Below are positions 27,407 to 36,127 of a stretch of 64,000 nucleotides of DNA, in pieces (within the stretch, counting starts at the first letter, position 1; each line of letters opens with the position of its first letter). This stretch comes from Flavobacteriaceae bacterium. GTDB taxonomy: Bacteria > Bacteroidota > Bacteroidia > Flavobacteriales > Flavobacteriaceae. The stretch lies in NCBI GenBank assembly GCA_004762155.1, contig SIHP01000014.1, positions 1-64,000 of the forward strand. The letters are read 5' to 3'. A program made the translations under genes and the position numbers. The notes below the pieces were generated by a model that was given only the letters and a program-made list of their open reading frames with translations, had not been told where the DNA came from and did no database searches.

Positions 27407-27989
27407 ATGCCTAAAGAAGAAATAGAAACATTTTATCCTAAAAGTCAAACAGATTGGAGAAACTGGTTAATTAAAAACCATCAGTTAAAACAATCTGTTT
27501 GGCTTGTTTTTTATAAAAAAATCAACAAAAATAGACTCTATCAGTTGGAGTGAAGCTGTTGACCAAGCAATCTGTTTTGGATGGATAGATAGTACTAAAA
27601 AGACTATTGATAACGAAAGATATATGCAATATTTCAGTAAAAGAAAGCCCAATAGTATTTGGTCTAAAGTAAATAAGGAGAAAGTAGATAATTTGACTTC
27701 GAAAAACCTTATACAAGAAGCTGGTTATAAATCTATTGAAATTGCTAAAAAAAATAAATCTTGGTTTATTTTGGATGAAGTAGAAGCTCTTATTCTTCCT
27801 GAAAATTTAAAAAAAGAATTTGATAAAAGAGAAGGAGCTCTGGAGTTTTATGAGAGTTTAAGTAAATCAGCAAAGAAAATTCTCTTAAGCTGGATTGTTC
27901 TTGCAAAAAAAGATGAAACTAAACAAAAAAGAATTATGGAAATAGCAGAAAGTGCTAGTAGAAATACTAAACCGAAACAATTCAGGTAG
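27407..27989 (+). pseudogene. Frameshifted YdeI/OmpD-associated family gene
   Basis: An ATG at 27407 opens a frame with typical YdeI-family N-terminus (FYPKSQTDWRNWL, SVWLVFYKK). It then shifts at a run of seven A (27515-27521) and would stop at TGA soon after. The family sequence continues in the next frame with STKIDSISWSEAVDQAICF and GWIDSTKKT, and runs to 27989. Removing one A restores an uninterrupted protein of about 193 residues. The gene is either inactivated, rescued by slippage at the A run, or the base is a sequencing error. The function of YdeI-like proteins is unclear. One branch is linked to polymyxin/bacteriocin response. Confidence 0.8.
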
Positions 27990-27990
27990 A

Positions 27991-28093
27991 AAAACGACTT
28001 ATAATAATGTGAAAAAGATAGTGAGTTTATGCTAACTCCAAAGTTTTGTGTTTTTATAAAGTTCGTCAAATTATTTTTGATTTGACTTTTGAT
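27991..28093 (+). repeat. Half copy of the attC-like repeat, copy C
   Basis: It aligns with the first half of copies B and D (gctaactccaaagttttgtg, tttttataaagttcgtcaaat and the inner hairpin gtcaaatt/gatttgac). The second arm and a GTT core are missing. It follows the damaged YdeI gene directly, so it looks like a decayed or truncated cassette end. Confidence 0.5.
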
Positions 28094-28158
28094 ATACCAA
28101 AGTAATTAAAAAAATATTCACTAGATTTCACGAAAATTACATTTAAAAAGATCAAAAA

Positions 28159-30216
28159 TTGAAAAAGATTATCAGTAATGCATTCGCATTTTTATTTATT
28201 GTTTACAGTTATAGTCAAAATAAGGTAAACGTTGCTAAAACGCCATCATGGGTTGACATTCAGCAATACAATGTAGAACCGAATATAGATGAAGAAGAAA
28301 TAACACAAGGGAATTTAAGTTTATTAGCGGATTATCAAATAAATATTCCTGAGCAAGAATATTATTTTAGGTTAGTAAATAAAATAACAGAAAATGTTGG
28401 AATTCAATCTGCTTCTCAAATTAGTGCTATTTATGATCCATTGTATCAAAAATTAATATTTCATTCTATAAAAGTTATAAGAGACGGTAAAGAAATAAAT
28501 AAACTCTTTCCGGAGCATTTTCAATTGATAAGAAGGGAGTTAAACGCAGAAAATTATCTTTATGATGGTTCATTATCTGCAATATTAAATATGTCTGATG
28601 TGCGTAATGGAGATATAGTTGATTGCAGTTATACCGTTAAAGGTTTTAATCCAATGCATAAAGGCAAATATTCAGATAGTTTTATACTAAATGATTATGT
28701 GCCAATTGGAAAAATTAATGTTTCTATAAATGCAAAAAATAAACTTAATTATAAGCTTTATAATACAGAAATTCAACCAAAAATAGCAACTAAAAAGGAC
28801 TACATTAATTATAATTGGCGAGTTGTAACACCAGATAAGTTTTTATATGAAGAAAGTATACCGCCTTCTAAAATAGTAATGCCTACAGTAATCGTCACCG
28901 ATTATACTTCTTGGAAAGAAGTTGTAAACTGGGCATATAATATTTATAAGAAAAAAGAGCCTTTAAATTCATCAGTTAAAAGTAAAATAGCTGAAATAAT
29001 AGCGAATAATAAAACAGAAGGAAGTAAAATAAAAGCGATTCTTGATTTTGTACAAGATGATGTTAGATATTTAGGTTTAGAACAAGGAATTGGCGGTTAT
29101 AAACCAAATCTACCAAATAAAGTGTTTACGCAACGCTATGGAGATTGTAAAGACAAGAGTTTACTTATGGTAGAAATGCTTCGAGAAATAAATACTGAAG
29201 CTTATCCAATGCTTGTTAATACGAATATGAAAGATGGTATTGTAGATTTACCTCCATCTCCAACTCTTTTTAATCATTGTGTAGTAAAAGTTATAGATAA
29301 AAATGGACGAGAAATATATTACGATCCTACATTTTTAAATCAAGGAGGAACATATAAAAATACTCACTTTCCTAATTATAAAAATGGATTAGTTGTTAAA
29401 AGAAATAATGCAGCTTTTGATACAATAATATCTTCATCTAATAATAACATTACCACACTAGAAGAGTTTGTAGTAAAAGAAATAAATGGTGGGGCTACTT
29501 TAAAAGTAACAAATACTTATGAAGATATTGAAGCAGATAACATGCGTAATTTCTTCAAAAATAATAGTAAAACAAGTATTAAAAAAGAATGCGAAAATTT
29601 TTATGCAAAATATTATCCTAAAATAAAAATAACAGATGATCTGTTAATTAAAGATGACATTATAAATAATGAGTTTAAAATAATTCAATTATATCAAATA
29701 GACAGTATTTGGAAACCAATGATGTTAGAAGAAGATGTTATGGCTATGGAATTTGTGCCTTCTAATTTAACAGATGTTTTACTTGTACCAAATATGGAGA
29801 ATAGAAAAAATGATATAATCTTACCTTATCCGGTTTCTAGAGAACACATTACAAAAATTATTTTACCTACTGCTTGGGGAATAGAAAACGATGATTATGT
29901 AGTAAGTAATGATGTTTTTTATTATAATTTTAATATAAATTATAAGAGAAGTAATAACGAAGTAATACTAAAAAGTTATTTAAAAACACAAAAATATTCT
30001 GTTGAGTTTGATGAGTTTGAAAGATATTCTAACGATGTAAATGAACTAGAAAAGAGTTTTGGATACACTATTTTTATTCCTAAAAATGATTTAGGAGTTA
30101 AAGCTAAAAATGTCTTTTATGGTTTAATAAAAAACTTGTTTTTTCTTTTTTTAATTATTGTTCTTATCTTATTTATTATAAATTATTTTAATGATAAAAA
30201 ATTAAAAAAAGTCTAA
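28159..30216 (+). CDS. DUF3857/transglutaminase-like protein with C-terminal membrane anchor
   Basis: This 685-residue protein with TTG start has a signal peptide (about 1-20), a DUF3857 domain in the first 250 residues, and a transglutaminase-like domain with Cys-His-Asp triad: RYGDCKDKSLL, LFNHCVVKV and YYDPTFLN. A hydrophobic helix (about 655-675) and basic end would hold it in a membrane with the catalytic part in the periplasm. Such proteins are common in Bacteroidota, where related ones act as peptidases or crosslinking-type enzymes. The actual substrate is unknown. It lies alone between a decayed cassette end and a nitroreductase. Confidence 0.9.
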   Translation: MKKIISNAFAFLFIVYSYSQNKVNVAKTPSWVDIQQYNVEPNIDEEEITQGNLSLLADYQINIPEQEYYFRLVNKITENVGIQSASQISAIYDPLYQKLIFHSIKVIRDGKEINKLFPEHFQLIRRELNAENYLYDGSLSAILNMSDVRNGDIVDCSYTVKGFNPMHKGKYSDSFILNDYVPIGKINVSINAKNKLNYKLYNTEIQPKIATKKDYINYNWRVVTPDKFLYEESIPPSKIVMPTVIVTDYTSWKEVVNWAYNIYKKKEPLNSSVKSKIAEIIANNKTEGSKIKAILDFVQDDVRYLGLEQGIGGYKPNLPNKVFTQRYGDCKDKSLLMVEMLREINTEAYPMLVNTNMKDGIVDLPPSPTLFNHCVVKVIDKNGREIYYDPTFLNQGGTYKNTHFPNYKNGLVVKRNNAAFDTIISSSNNNITTLEEFVVKEINGGATLKVTNTYEDIEADNMRNFFKNNSKTSIKKECENFYAKYYPKIKITDDLLIKDDIINNEFKIIQLYQIDSIWKPMMLEEDVMAMEFVPSNLTDVLLVPNMENRKNDIILPYPVSREHITKIILPTAWGIENDDYVVSNDVFYYNFNINYKRSNNEVILKSYLKTQKYSVEFDEFERYSNDVNELEKSFGYTIFIPKNDLGVKAKNVFYGLIKNLFFLFLIIVLILFIINYFNDKKLKKV

Positions 30217-30314
30217 AAAGATCATTATTCTAAATGATAATAGTTTTCTTACCATAGGGTAATTTTTACTAACAAAACTTACACTAAATTCGTGTTAAAG
30301 AAAAAAATAATAAT

Positions 30315-30947
30315 ATGGAATTATTAAATAAGCTGAGCTGGCGTTATGCTGCAAAAGCAATGAATGGAAAAAAAGTATCCGAAGAAAAATTAAATAACAT
30401 TATAGAAGCAATTTCATTAGCTCCAACTTCAAGTGGATTACAACCTTTTGAGGTTTTTGTAATAACAAATCAAGAAGTAAAAGAAAAAATCAGACCTGTA
30501 GCTTGGAATCAATCTGTTATTACCGATTGTTCTCATTTATTAGTTTTCGCTGCTTGGGATACGTATACAGCTGATAGAATTAATAAAATGTTTGATTTAA
30601 CAAATACTGTTAGAGGTTTTGAAAATGAAGGTTGGGAAAACTATCGTCAAATGTTATTGAGTAGTTATCCTCAAAAAGATGCTGAAGAGAATTTTAATCA
30701 TGCAGCTAAACAAGCTTATATAGCTTTTTCATTAGCAATTGCAGCAGCAGCGTTTGAAGGAGTTGATAGTACACCATTAGAAGGTTTTGATCCAGCAGCT
30801 GTTGATGAAATTTTAAGTTTAAGAGAAAAAGGATTAAGAAGTTGTGTTATGCTACCAATTGGTTATAGAGATACAGAAAATGATTGGTTGGTAAACCTTA
30901 CAAAGGTGAGAAAGAGTAGAGAAGATCTAGTAACAACAATTGACTAA
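30315..30947 (+). CDS. Nitroreductase-family NAD(P)H-dependent oxidoreductase
   Basis: This 210-residue FMN enzyme of the NfsB/YdgI type has an N-terminal WRYAAKAMNGKKVSEEKL with the FMN-binding arginine, then LAPTSSGLQPFEVFVI, a central helix QAYIAFSLAIAAAAFEGVDSTPLEGFD, and a C-terminal LREKGLRSCVMLPIGYRD that closes the FMN pocket. It reduces nitro compounds or quinones. It is monocistronic, with a terminator. Confidence 0.93.
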   Translation: MELLNKLSWRYAAKAMNGKKVSEEKLNNIIEAISLAPTSSGLQPFEVFVITNQEVKEKIRPVAWNQSVITDCSHLLVFAAWDTYTADRINKMFDLTNTVRGFENEGWENYRQMLLSSYPQKDAEENFNHAAKQAYIAFSLAIAAAAFEGVDSTPLEGFDPAAVDEILSLREKGLRSCVMLPIGYRDTENDWLVNLTKVRKSREDLVTTID

Positions 30948-30972
30948 GATTAATTCTTATGAAGTTTATAAG

Positions 30973-31010
30973 AAATAGCGATTAGGTTTTTACCTGACTC
31001 GCTATTTTTT
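30973..31010 (+). terminator. Terminator after the nitroreductase gene
   Basis: The stem aaatagcga / tcgctattt (30973-30981 with 30999-31007) is followed by a run of T. Confidence 0.75.
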
Positions 31011-31081
31011 TTATAAATCTAATTCAAAAGTGTTTTTCTATTATTAATTATTTTTATATTCTTGTTACTTATTATTAAAAA

Positions 31082-31648
31082 ATGAATTTCATACATTTTA
31101 TTGACCAGTCAAAATTAGATTCGATTAAAAAAAATGGACTAAAAGTTGGTGACTGCTACCGTGGAAAAGGAATATTAGTATATCCTGATAAAGAAATTCA
31201 GTTCAAAACCTTTAGTTCAGACGCAGACCTCGTGGAAGATGAAAAACAAGGGAACAAACTTTCTAATAATAAAAAATGGGAAAAAATTGGGACTTTAGGT
31301 TTAATACAGAATAACAAAACTATTCGTAGTGTTAAAGTTAAATTAACAAAATCTCATTGGCCAATAAAAGTTTTTATAGATATACAACACAACATAGCTA
31401 TTGAGTTTGCTGAATTACTAAATAAGCACAAAGAGATAAAAACTCCATATGAAAGAGATTTCGCTGAAATAATAAATGAGATGAAATATGAAAAATATGT
31501 TTTTGAAGGAACCTTTATAGTTGAAAATGAAATAGATTTAACTATTTTAATAGAATGTTTTTTAGAATCTGGTGGTGGAATTTGGGGTGCTCATTCTTTT
31601 GATTGTATGCTTGAATTTGATATTCCACCCGATTTAATTTTAATATAA
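31082..31648 (+). CDS. Cassette gene, hypothetical protein
   Basis: This 188-residue soluble protein belongs to no family I can name. It starts nine bases after the cassette core. The N-terminus (FIHFIDQSKLDSIKKNGLKV, then GKGILVYP) recalls the H-x-x-x...I-x-x-x-G-I/L pattern at the start of some ADP-ribosyltransferase-fold proteins such as RNA 2'-phosphotransferase or DarT relatives. The resemblance is short and no catalytic set can be identified. The C-terminus has GGGIWGAHSFDCMLEF. It is the only gene between its core and repeat D, as expected for an integron cassette. Confidence 0.7.
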   Translation: MNFIHFIDQSKLDSIKKNGLKVGDCYRGKGILVYPDKEIQFKTFSSDADLVEDEKQGNKLSNNKKWEKIGTLGLIQNNKTIRSVKVKLTKSHWPIKVFIDIQHNIAIEFAELLNKHKEIKTPYERDFAEIINEMKYEKYVFEGTFIVENEIDLTILIECFLESGGGIWGAHSFDCMLEFDIPPDLILI

Positions 31649-31676
31649 AGAACGGAAATCGCTTTAAAAGAAAAAC

Positions 31677-31868
31677 AATAAGTAACAAAAACTATAATTA
31701 ATGCGGGCTTTAGTGTTGAATTATAAGTTTTGTGTATTTTGCAATGTCCGTCAAATCATTTTGATTTAACTTTTGATTAAACAATATAAAAGCAAACAAA
31801 ATGCTTTAACTGAGTGTTAAATAGAAAGTCTTCTGACTTTCTATTTCCGAACTAACAATAGCAACACG
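31677..31868 (+). repeat. attC-like folded repeat, copy D
   Basis: It starts AATAAGTAAC and ends at core GTTTTGC (G at 31868). The arms CTAT..TTA.T.CGG pair after 11- and 12-base offsets. The inner hairpin is gtcaaatcattttgattt. It aligns over about 190 bases with copy A. Its first arm matches the start of its own cassette at 31064 in ten of ten bases but not the adjacent core, the signature of cassette recombination. Confidence 0.6.
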
Positions 31869-31903
31869 TTTTGCAACACATATGAAGAACATTATAGAAC
31901 AAA

Positions 31904-32410
31904 ATGCTTGAAGAAAAAACTACATTCAAATTTATTACCGTCGAACCTAAAGAAGAACAATCTAATAAAAATGAAAAAATAATTCATCATAAAAATTCGC
32001 GAAAAAATAGAGTAAAATTTAATAAAGAAAAGTACGAAAAAAAAGAACTTATTTGGGCTTTAAAAAAGTATATTGGAGAAAGAGTAGATGATGGAATGAA
32101 TTGGCAATATCAATCATCAGCGGATAAATTGAATGAAGAATTGACAGCAGAAAAAATTGCTGAAATTATTAATTTGGGAATTGACTTTGATTTTGACTAT
32201 CATCCAAAAGAAAATGATTTTTTAGTTTTGAGATATGAATACATTGTTCCTGAATTAAAAAATAAAAGAAGACCGTTTATAAATTACTATACTTCGTTTT
32301 TATATAATAATGAGAAATGGAATGTTAACAAAAGTTTCGACCATATTCATAGCGATTTTTTAGAATTTAAAAGCGGAATTATAAAATACGTTGGTAACAC
32401 CCCTATATAA
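31904..32410 (+). CDS. Cassette gene, hypothetical protein
   Basis: This 168-residue soluble protein of unknown family starts 36 bases after the core at 31868. The first 55 residues are very lysine-rich and probably disordered. The rest has alternating helices and strands (NEELTAEKIAEIINLGIDFD, FLVLRYEYIVPE, FLYNNEKWNVNK). It has no signal peptide or membrane span. The last few codons and the stop lie inside repeat F, so the original gene end may have been changed by the repeat. Confidence 0.65.
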   Translation: MLEEKTTFKFITVEPKEEQSNKNEKIIHHKNSRKNRVKFNKEKYEKKELIWALKKYIGERVDDGMNWQYQSSADKLNEELTAEKIAEIINLGIDFDFDYHPKENDFLVLRYEYIVPELKNKRRPFINYYTSFLYNNEKWNVNKSFDHIHSDFLEFKSGIIKYVGNTPI

Positions 32411-32516
32411 TTTATTACTATTTCTAGACTACTTAGGAAAGTCATTGAGGACTTTATATTTGGGATTTATTTGCTAACTTTAGTGCTTAAACTGCATAAC
32501 TAATCTTATACAAATG
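32391..32516 (+). repeat. Short attC-like repeat, copy F
   Basis: It starts TTGGTAAC and ends at core GTTGTGC (G at 32516). The arms have weaker pairing (TATA..ATT..TTA) but the same box spacing as the other copies. The middle is about 65 bases shorter and the inner hairpin differs (gaaagtcattgaggacttt). It shares gctaactttagtgcttaa with the family. Confidence 0.4.
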
Positions 32517-32564
32517 TTGTGCAAGACATTTAATAAATCGTGAAGACCAATATTTATTGACTAA

Positions 32565-33329
32565 ATGAAAAATAAATTCTTATTCTATTTCTTAATAATT
32601 ATCGCATTATTCTCTTGTGAAAACAGACAGGAAGAAATAACTGAATTAAATAATCTTTTAGACACAAATTACGAGTTTAATAAAAGAATTCTAAATACCT
32701 ACAAAGGAGATTATTATCAGATAATTTCTGAACAGTCATATCGAAAAATAGAAAACATAAATGAATTAGATTCTAAGTTTGAATCACTAATTTCTGATAT
32801 TGACAATGCTATTTCTAATAAAGAAAGTAATCTGGAAAATATTATTTTAAAATCAAATGATTTATTTAATGAGATTCCTAAAATCGTTGATAATAGAGAG
32901 GATTACTTATTCCCTGAATTAAAAAAGACTAAAGATACTTCTCAGAAATTAAGATTTTTAAAAAATAAACTAGTGATTGCAATGGCGTCTGCTTTTGAAT
33001 ACGCAAGCAGAAAAATTTGTGGACTTTCTATTCGTAAAGTTGAAATAGATAATGTTTTTTCAAGAAAAACTAAAAACGGAACTAAACTTACATTGACTTC
33101 TAAATATGGCCAAAACATAAAGGAAAATAGACATATTACAATTAATAAAATAGAATTCAACGGACAAGAAAAAAAGTTAGATTATAAACTAAAAAATAAT
33201 TATTCTGTTGTAGATATTGAGTTAGATTCATTACAAAAAGGAACATATCGGATAAAAGGAATTATGACATTTTATGAAAGAGGTGGAAAATTTGATATTC
33301 CATTTAATAAAGAAGTTGAAGTGGAATAA
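32565..33329 (+). CDS. Cassette gene, putative lipoprotein
   Basis: This 254-residue protein has a lipoprotein signal (FLIIIALFSC, Cys about 19). A long helical stretch (20-150) could form a coiled coil. The C-terminal beta part (INKIEFNGQEKKLDYKLKNN, GTYRIKGIMTFYERGGKF) faintly recalls GldM-type envelope proteins, but I cannot make that assignment firmly. It starts 49 bases after core 32516 and is followed by repeat E. Exported products are common among cassette genes. Its role is unknown. Confidence 0.65.
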   Translation: MKNKFLFYFLIIIALFSCENRQEEITELNNLLDTNYEFNKRILNTYKGDYYQIISEQSYRKIENINELDSKFESLISDIDNAISNKESNLENIILKSNDLFNEIPKIVDNREDYLFPELKKTKDTSQKLRFLKNKLVIAMASAFEYASRKICGLSIRKVEIDNVFSRKTKNGTKLTLTSKYGQNIKENRHITINKIEFNGQEKKLDYKLKNNYSVVDIELDSLQKGTYRIKGIMTFYERGGKFDIPFNKEVEVE

Positions 33330-33336
33330 AAACTAC

Positions 33337-33505
33337 CTAAAACAATGGTTAAAATTAATATGAGTTTGATGGTTAATCCAAAGTTTAGTGTATTTTTATA
33401 AAGTCCATTAAATCTTTTTGATTTAGCGTTAAGACTGAAAAAAACAAAAAATAAAAATAATTTTTTTTTTGGCTAATTGCCTACTAACCATTTAGTATTA
33501 ATAGG
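33337..33505 (+). repeat. attC-like repeat, copy E
   Basis: It aligns closely with copy B over about 150 bases (caatggttaaaattaata, ccaaagtttagtgtattttt, ataaagtcc, ggctaattg, actaacc). The start box ctaaaac is changed and no GTT core is found at the expected end, so the site looks decayed and may mark the end of the array. Confidence 0.5.
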
Positions 33506-33551
33506 TTTATTAATTAAGAATTAAAAGTGTTATAAATATTAAAATAAAAAA

Positions 33552-34376
33552 ATGAAAAATATAGTTACCGTTTTACTACTAGTTTTATTTACAGCTTGTA
33601 GTTCAGATGAAGTTATTAAGGATTATTCAGAAGAAAATGAGCAAGAGATTTTAACATATATTGCTGATAATAATATTGTAGCAGAAAAAAGTGAGTCAGG
33701 ATTGTATTATGTTATTGATAATCCAGGAACAGGAGATATGCCTATTGATTCCGATAGAGTTAAGGTTTCTTATAAAGGTTATTTTACAGATGGAACTACT
33801 TTTGAAGAAAATGATGAAGGGATTTCTTTTTTTCTGCAAGAAGCAATTCTAGGTTGGAGAGAAGGTGTAACTTATTTTAAAGAAGGAGGAAGTGGAAAAT
33901 TAATTATTCCAGCTCACTTAGCGTATGGTAATAATGATACTCAAACTATTCCTGCTGGTTCAGTTCTTATTTTTGATATAGAGCTTATTTATGTGAATTA
34001 TGAAACAGAAAACGAACAACAAATAGAAGCTTATTTATTAAACAATAATTTAGAAGCTACAAAATCTGATACAGGATTATATTATACAGTTGAAGAATTA
34101 GGAGAAGGACAACAACCTGTTTTAACAGATAATGTCACAGTAAGTTATAAAGGGTATTTTATAGACAATACTGTTTTTGATGAAGGTTCAGATAGTATTA
34201 GTTTTGATTTAGAAAACTTAATAAAAGGATTTTCAGAAGGAGTAACTTACTTTAAAGAAGGAGGGAATGGAACTTTATATATTCCTGCACACTTAGCTTA
34301 CGGTAATAGTGGAACAACTGGAATTTTACCTGGCGCAGTTCTTATTTTTGATATTGGAATTATTTCTGTTAACTAA
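33552..34376 (+). CDS. Lipoprotein with two FKBP-type peptidyl-prolyl isomerase domains
   Basis: This 274-residue exported protein has a lipoprotein signal (VLLLVLFTACSS, Cys about 17). Two FKBP domains follow, at about residues 50-152 and 173-274. Each has a GLYY start, VSYKGYF, EGVTYFKEGG, IPAHLAYGN and VLIFDI strand. The copies are alike enough to show a tandem duplication. FKBP enzymes help prolyl-bond isomerisation during folding, here outside the inner membrane. Related FKBP lipoproteins in Flavobacteriia include GldI, but the duplicated form differs. It converges with dnaX. Confidence 0.93.
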   Translation: MKNIVTVLLLVLFTACSSDEVIKDYSEENEQEILTYIADNNIVAEKSESGLYYVIDNPGTGDMPIDSDRVKVSYKGYFTDGTTFEENDEGISFFLQEAILGWREGVTYFKEGGSGKLIIPAHLAYGNNDTQTIPAGSVLIFDIELIYVNYETENEQQIEAYLLNNNLEATKSDTGLYYTVEELGEGQQPVLTDNVTVSYKGYFIDNTVFDEGSDSISFDLENLIKGFSEGVTYFKEGGNGTLYIPAHLAYGNSGTTGILPGAVLIFDIGIISVN

Positions 34377-34387
34377 AGATTCTGTTC

Positions 34388-34432
34388 AAATAAAATATTT
34401 CCTCGAGGTTTTCTTCGGGGAAATTTATTTTA
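34388..34432. terminator. Bidirectional terminator between FKBP gene and dnaX
   Basis: The imperfect stem aaataaaatatttcctcga / tcggggaaatttatttt, with internal mismatches, overlaps the dnaX stop. Confidence 0.6.
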
Positions 34433-36127
34433 TAAATCTAACCCAAAAGTGTTTTTTAACTTTTCCATTAAAGGATTTTTTTCCTTTAATTTCTCATATT
34501 TTTCTTGAGGAGTATAGGCAAATTTCTTTTCTACCTTTTCATTAACAATTATTTTTATACTAATTCCATAATTATTTAATCGTTCTCTTAAAAAACCTAA
34601 TAAAGAATGTTTCCCTTTTTCTAATTGACTTTTCATTAAAGTATTAGGTAAGGTTAGTAGAATTTCAAAATTCTGACTAACTTTAGGAACACCAGCTAAG
34701 ACAATAGAAGCGATATTCTTTTCCCCTAAGTTTTGTAACTTAAAATAATATTTTTTCCAAGCATCCTGAAGTTCTTCTTGAGTAAAAGGTGTTTTAGGAT
34801 GATTATCGTAATTTTCTTCAACATTAGAAGTTTTCTTTATCTCTTTTTTCTGATGAACATTTTTTAATGATAAAGCAGAAGTTCTACGTTTTATATTTTT
34901 TAATAAAGGTTTCTTAGATTCCGTTTTAACTTCAGCAATTTTCTGTGTAGGAACTAGAGTTTGGACTTTTACTGGAGCAGGTTTTATAACTACAGGTTTA
35001 GGCTTAGCAGGAGATAACGCAGTAAAAAAAGTAGCAGGAATTATGTAGTTACTAGATTTTTTTTTTGCTCCATCAAAAGAGATAGAGGCTATTTGCATTA
35101 AAGTTAATTCCACCAGTAATCGTTGGTTTTTACTAGCTCGATATTTTAAATCACAATCATTTGCTTTGTCAATAGCCGGAATAAGAAACTGCATAGAGGC
35201 TTTGCCAGCTTGCTCTAGATATTTTTTCTTGGTATTATCTCCAACTTCTAAAAGTGCTATTGTAGCAGTATCTTTTGCGACTAATAAATCTCTAAAATGA
35301 GAAGCTAAACCGTTAATAAAATGATATCCTTCAAATCCTTTAGATAAAACAGTATTAAAAGCCATTAATACATCAGGAATTTTGTTTTCCAATAACAAAT
35401 CCGTCATATTAAAATATACATCATAATCTAAAACATTTAAATTCTGTGTTACAGCTTCTCTAGTTAAATTACTTCCAGAGAAACTTACAACTCTATCAAA
35501 AATAGATAAAGCATCACGCATTGCTCCATCTGCTTTTTGAGCAATAACATGCAAAGCATCATCATCTGCTGTAATATTTTCTTTTTCGCAAATGGTTTTT
35601 AAATAATTCTTAGCATCTAAAACACCAATTCGTTTAAAGTCGAATATTTGACAACGAGATAATATTGTTGGAATTATTTTATGTTTTTCAGTAGTTGCTA
35701 AAATAAAAATAGCATGTGCTGGTGGTTCCTCTAATGTTTTTAAGAAAGCATTAAAAGCTGCCTGAGATAACATATGTACCTCATCAATTATATAAACTTT
35801 ATATTTTCCAGTTTGTGGTGGAATTCTTACTTGTTCAGTAAGGCTACGAATATCATCTACAGAATTGTTTGAAGCGGCATCTAATTCAAAAATATTAAAA
35901 GCAAAATCTTCATCATCAGTAGTTGCATCTTCTTGGTTAATTCTTTTTGCCAATATACGAGCACATGATGTTTTACCAACACCACGAGGTCCCGTAAATA
36001 GTAAAGCTTGTGCTAAATGGTTATTTTTTATAGCATTTTCTAACGTATTTGTTATGGCTTGTTGCCCAACTACATCTCCAAAGTTTTGAGGACGGTATTT
36101 ACGTGCTGATACTATAAAGTGTTCCAT
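34430..36127 (-). CDS. dnaX: DNA polymerase III subunit gamma/tau
   Basis: This 565-residue clamp-loader ATPase has a Walker A GPRGVGKTS (46-54), Walker B IIDEVHML (113-120), and sensor SRC (157-159). The usual four-cysteine zinc module after Walker A is replaced by a short acidic loop (NQEDATTDDEDFAFN), which I believe is the norm in Flavobacteriia. Domains I-III end near residue 350. At residues 354-357 the codons GCA AAA AAA AAA form a run of ten A (35057-35066), where slippage would give a gamma-like form of about 358 or 361 residues. The C-terminal third is a proline/lysine linker plus a tau-type end. Confidence 0.96.
   Translation of the reverse strand: MEHFIVSARKYRPQNFGDVVGQQAITNTLENAIKNNHLAQALLFTGPRGVGKTSCARILAKRINQEDATTDDEDFAFNIFELDAASNNSVDDIRSLTEQVRIPPQTGKYKVYIIDEVHMLSQAAFNAFLKTLEEPPAHAIFILATTEKHKIIPTILSRCQIFDFKRIGVLDAKNYLKTICEKENITADDDALHVIAQKADGAMRDALSIFDRVVSFSGSNLTREAVTQNLNVLDYDVYFNMTDLLLENKIPDVLMAFNTVLSKGFEGYHFINGLASHFRDLLVAKDTATIALLEVGDNTKKKYLEQAGKASMQFLIPAIDKANDCDLKYRASKNQRLLVELTLMQIASISFDGAKKKSSNYIIPATFFTALSPAKPKPVVIKPAPVKVQTLVPTQKIAEVKTESKKPLLKNIKRRTSALSLKNVHQKKEIKKTSNVEENYDNHPKTPFTQEELQDAWKKYYFKLQNLGEKNIASIVLAGVPKVSQNFEILLTLPNTLMKSQLEKGKHSLLGFLRERLNNYGISIKIIVNEKVEKKFAYTPQEKYEKLKEKNPLMEKLKNTFGLDL
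35057..35066 (-). promoter_or_regulatory. Candidate slippage site in dnaX (ten A)
   Basis: A homopolymer of ten A on the coding strand lies just after clamp-loader domain III. With 11 A the frame reads K-I-stop. With 9 A it reads N-L-V-T-T-stop. Both give a short gamma-like product. Thermus dnaX makes gamma by transcriptional slippage on such a run. Confidence 0.45.

Larger units (their letters stand above)
31064..33505 (+). mobile_element. Second cassette-like array without a recombinase
   Basis: Three single-gene units in the same orientation are each closed by an attC-like repeat (copies D, F and E). No recombinase gene is near. Such clusters of attC sites without an integrase are known for integrons elsewhere. 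The first unit (31065-31868) is the best preserved: its starting bases GTTACTTATT (31064-31073) are the perfect reverse complement of the start of its own repeat (31677-31686). The third unit has no recognisable end core. Confidence 0.55.
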
